Source: JALYRV01 sp036675475 (GTDB lineage Bacteria; Acidobacteriota; Vicinamibacteria; Vicinamibacterales; SCN-69-37). From it: a stretch of DNA of 56,909 nt. The notes below the pieces were generated by a model. It was not told the DNA's origin, made no database searches, and was given only the letters and a program-made list of their open reading frames with translations. This document shows, piece after piece, positions 55,033 through 56,909 of the stretch; position 1 is the first letter of the stretch, and each line of letters opens with the position of its first letter. The stretch lies in the NCBI GenBank assembly GCA_036675475.1, contig JAKFEY010000082.1:1-56909 (forward strand), written 5' to 3'. The position numbers and the translations under genes are program-made.

Positions 55033-56909
55033 ATGAAGTTAGTCGACGGCGCGATTCGTCTTTCGCCGACGGATCTCGCGAATCATCTCGCGTGTCCGCA
55101 CCTGACGTCGCTGGAGCTGTCGGTTGCGCGCGGTGAGATCGACGCACCCGAAGGCGGGCTGCCGATGGCCGACGCTTTGCGCGCCCGCGGCGAGGCGCAC
55201 GAAGCCGCCTATGTCGAGCATCTTCGCGCTCACCATCCCGTCATCGTCGACCTCCGCGAGCACAAGTACGACGCCGCCGGCTTCGACGCCACGCTCGAGG
55301 CGATGGCTGCTGGCGCCGATGTCATCACGCAGGCCCCGCTGGCGCTGCGCGACGATGGCCGTGTGGCGTGGGTGGGACGCGCCGACATCCTTCTCAAGGT
55401 CGACACTGCCAGCCGTCTTGGCACGTGGTCGTACGTTCCGTTCGATACCAAGCTCGCGAAAGAGACCCGCGGCAGCGCCGTCCTGCAGCTGTGCACCTAC
55501 TCCCTGATGCTCGAGGCCCTGCAGGGAGAACTGCCCACGTGGTTCGCCGTCGTCGCGCCCGGCGACCCGTTCGTCGAGTCGCGTTACCGCATGGCGGACT
55601 TCGCCGCCTATCTGCGCTTCGTCCGGCGCCGGCTGGATGAGGCGCTCGCGGTCGCGCAGGCCTCGGCGGGAGCGCAGGGCGCCCGGGCGGGAGCGCAGGA
55701 CGTCGGGGCGGTGGCGCAGGCCTTCAGGCCTGCGATCACCTATCCCTCTCCTGTCGATCACTGCGACGTCTGCCGCTGGTGGAAGGCGTGCGCTGACCGA
55801 CGCCGCGCCGACGATCACCTCTCTCTTGTCGCGGGCATCCGCAGAAGCCAGATCGCGGAGCTCGAGCTGCGCGCGCTCGACACGCTCGCGCGTCTGGGCG
55901 ACGCGCCGCTGCCGTTCACCTTCAAACCTGATCGCGGGTCGATCGAGAGCCTGACGCGGATGCGCGAGCAGGCGCGCATCCAGCTCGCGGGCCGGCGCGC
56001 AGGCCGATACCTGCACGAGCTTCTTCTTCCAATCGAGAACGGGCGCGGCCTCGCCGACTTGCCCGAACCATCCGAGGGCGACATCTTCTTCGATTTCGAA
56101 GGCGATCCGTTCGTCGGCAAGTCCGGGCTCGAGTACTTGTGGGGCTACGTCGAGCGCGAGCACGGCGCGTGGCGGTACCGCGAGCGATGGTCGGTCACGT
56201 CCGGCGAGGAGAAGGACGCCTTCGAGGCGTTCGTCGACCGTGTGATGGAGCGCTGGGCGAACGATCCCGGCATGCACATCTATCACTACGCCGCCTACGA
56301 GCCGTCGGCGATGAAGCGGCTGATGGGCCGTCACGCCACGCGGCAGGACGAGGTCGATCGCATGCTGCGCGGCGGCCTCTTCGTCGACCTCTACGCCATC
56401 GTCCGCCAGGGCCTTCGTGCCAGCGTCGAGCGCTACTCGATCAAGAACCTCGAGCCGCTCTACGACTTCGCGCGCGAGATACCGCTCGAGCAGACAGGTC
56501 CGCAGCTCAGGGCCGTGGAATACGCGCTCGAGATGAACGACCCCGGCGGCGTCACTGAGGATCTCCGCAGAGCCGTCGCCTCGTACAACCGTGACGACTG
56601 CGCGTCCGCGCGGGCGCTGCGCGACTGGCTGGAGCAGTTGCGATCGCAGGTCGTGGCCGGCGGCACCGAGGTGCCACGGCCCGAGCCGAAGTCCGACGAG
56701 CCTGGCGAGGAGCTCAGCGAGTGGCTCGCCAAGGTCGAGGCGCTGCGTGCGCGCCTGCTCGAAGGCGTGCCTGACAACCCGGACGAGCGCAGCCGCGCGC
56801 AGCAATCCCAGTGGCTGCTCGCGCACACCCTCGACTTTCACCGGCGCGAAGACAAGGCCACGCACTGGGAGAAGTACCGGCTCAACAAGCTGCCCGACGA
56901 GGACTACCT
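55033..56909 (+). CDS. TM0106-family RecB-like nuclease with exonuclease-like domain, 3' part missing
   Basis: 625 codons visible, running off the window. The N-terminal RecB-like nuclease part has an Fe-S cluster set (Cys21 in LACPHL; CDVCRWWKAC later) and nuclease motifs GRADILLKVD, FDTKLAKE and LQLCTYSLML. A second nuclease-like domain begins at DIFFDFEGDPFVGKSGLEYLWGY (YprB/RNase H-like). Family members continue into a Dna2/AAA-type helicase, which would lie outside. Residues about 205-233 are an Ala/Gln/Gly-rich linker encoded by REP-like units in frame. A TTGACC-N17-CAAGAT promoter candidate lies at 54993-55021. Confidence 0.9.
   Translation, partial: MKLVDGAIRLSPTDLANHLACPHLTSLELSVARGEIDAPEGGLPMADALRARGEAHEAAYVEHLRAHHPVIVDLREHKYDAAGFDATLEAMAAGADVITQAPLALRDDGRVAWVGRADILLKVDTASRLGTWSYVPFDTKLAKETRGSAVLQLCTYSLMLEALQGELPTWFAVVAPGDPFVESRYRMADFAAYLRFVRRRLDEALAVAQASAGAQGARAGAQDVGAVAQAFRPAITYPSPVDHCDVCRWWKACADRRRADDHLSLVAGIRRSQIAELELRALDTLARLGDAPLPFTFKPDRGSIESLTRMREQARIQLAGRRAGRYLHELLLPIENGRGLADLPEPSEGDIFFDFEGDPFVGKSGLEYLWGYVEREHGAWRYRERWSVTSGEEKDAFEAFVDRVMERWANDPGMHIYHYAAYEPSAMKRLMGRHATRQDEVDRMLRGGLFVDLYAIVRQGLRASVERYSIKNLEPLYDFAREIPLEQTGPQLRAVEYALEMNDPGGVTEDLRRAVASYNRDDCASARALRDWLEQLRSQVVAGGTEVPRPEPKSDEPGEELSEWLAKVEALRARLLEGVPDNPDERSRAQQSQWLLAHTLDFHRREDKATHWEKYRLNKLPDEDY
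55651..55734 (+). repeat. In-frame REP-like unit with three head repeats inside the nuclease gene
   Basis: GCGCAGG occurs at 55654, 55672, 55693 and 55714 (spacing 18, 21, 21). The last one opens a complete REP stem CGCAGGCCT-TC-AGGCCTGCG (55715-55734), identical in sequence to the stem at 33573-33592. All spacings are multiples of three, so the nuclease frame is kept. Confidence 0.8.

Overview
The window looks like a piece of an Acidobacteriota chromosome, most likely class Vicinamibacteria (an inference from gene content; no rRNA or other marker is present). The DNA is very GC-rich and tightly packed. It carries several signatures of that phylum: large MacB/FtsX-type 'ADOP' permeases (one paired with a PadR regulator), three Ser/Thr kinases fused to sensor or repeat domains, secreted carboxypeptidase-regulatory-like proteins, an acidobacterial VWA protein and many secreted proteins of unknown function. 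No tRNA, rRNA, CRISPR array or complete transposon was seen.

Layout. 1-3159 (minus): glycine cleavage operon gcvT-gcvH-gcvP, with gcvP cut by the window edge. 3265-4473: one exported and one membrane protein of unknown function. 4517-10568 (minus): a tightly coupled run, in transcription order, of a 67-residue exported Cys protein, a lipoprotein, an ABC permease, its ATPase, a carboxypeptidase-regulatory-like protein, a GNAT acetyltransferase, an SGNH-hydrolase lipoprotein and an exported protein. 10643-13117 (minus): a Fis-type AAA+ regulator whose sigma-54 contact loop is altered, a pseudopilin and a ComEA-like protein. 13484-18142 (plus): two secreted proteins and an ADOP permease. 18167-28765 (minus): an 892-residue coiled-coil protein, pgsA, a TPR/SLH lipoprotein, hflX, sua5/tsaC, an MFS transporter, glpX, an acyl-CoA dehydrogenase and a GNAT protein. 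28930-29588: vapBC. 30201-41144 (minus): two Ser/Thr kinases, a VWA protein, a histidine kinase, an ADOP permease and its PadR regulator. 41194-45984 (minus): three large secreted proteins of unknown function. 46212-51917 (minus): a DUF892 protein, selO, a membrane protein and a third kinase. 52031-54921: a VOC protein, a thermonuclease and a cluster of toxin-antitoxin genes, one of them broken. 55033-end (plus): a TM0106-type RecB-like nuclease, truncated by the window.

The most striking signal is not a gene but a set of short repeats that meet genes at the coding level. A GTAG-headed REP-like palindrome supplies the stop codons of gcvT and of the VWA gene, and a related sequence sits inside the nuclease reading frame. 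A 31-bp AT-rich sequence is inserted in two unrelated genes and translated in different frames. A dispersed motif supplies the only start codon of sua5, which also contains a 7-nt tandem repeat. A 54-bp element occurs three times between genes, with a perfect palindrome whose two arms change together.

A second theme is expression. Many genes have a TATAAT-like box only 6-13 nt before the start codon and no Shine-Dalgarno sequence, which points to leaderless or near-leaderless mRNAs. A GCAGAATCTGC-type palindrome recurs near the AAA+ regulator, near a DUF1640-like gene and near an orphan antitoxin/nuclease pair, and may be an operator of that regulator family.
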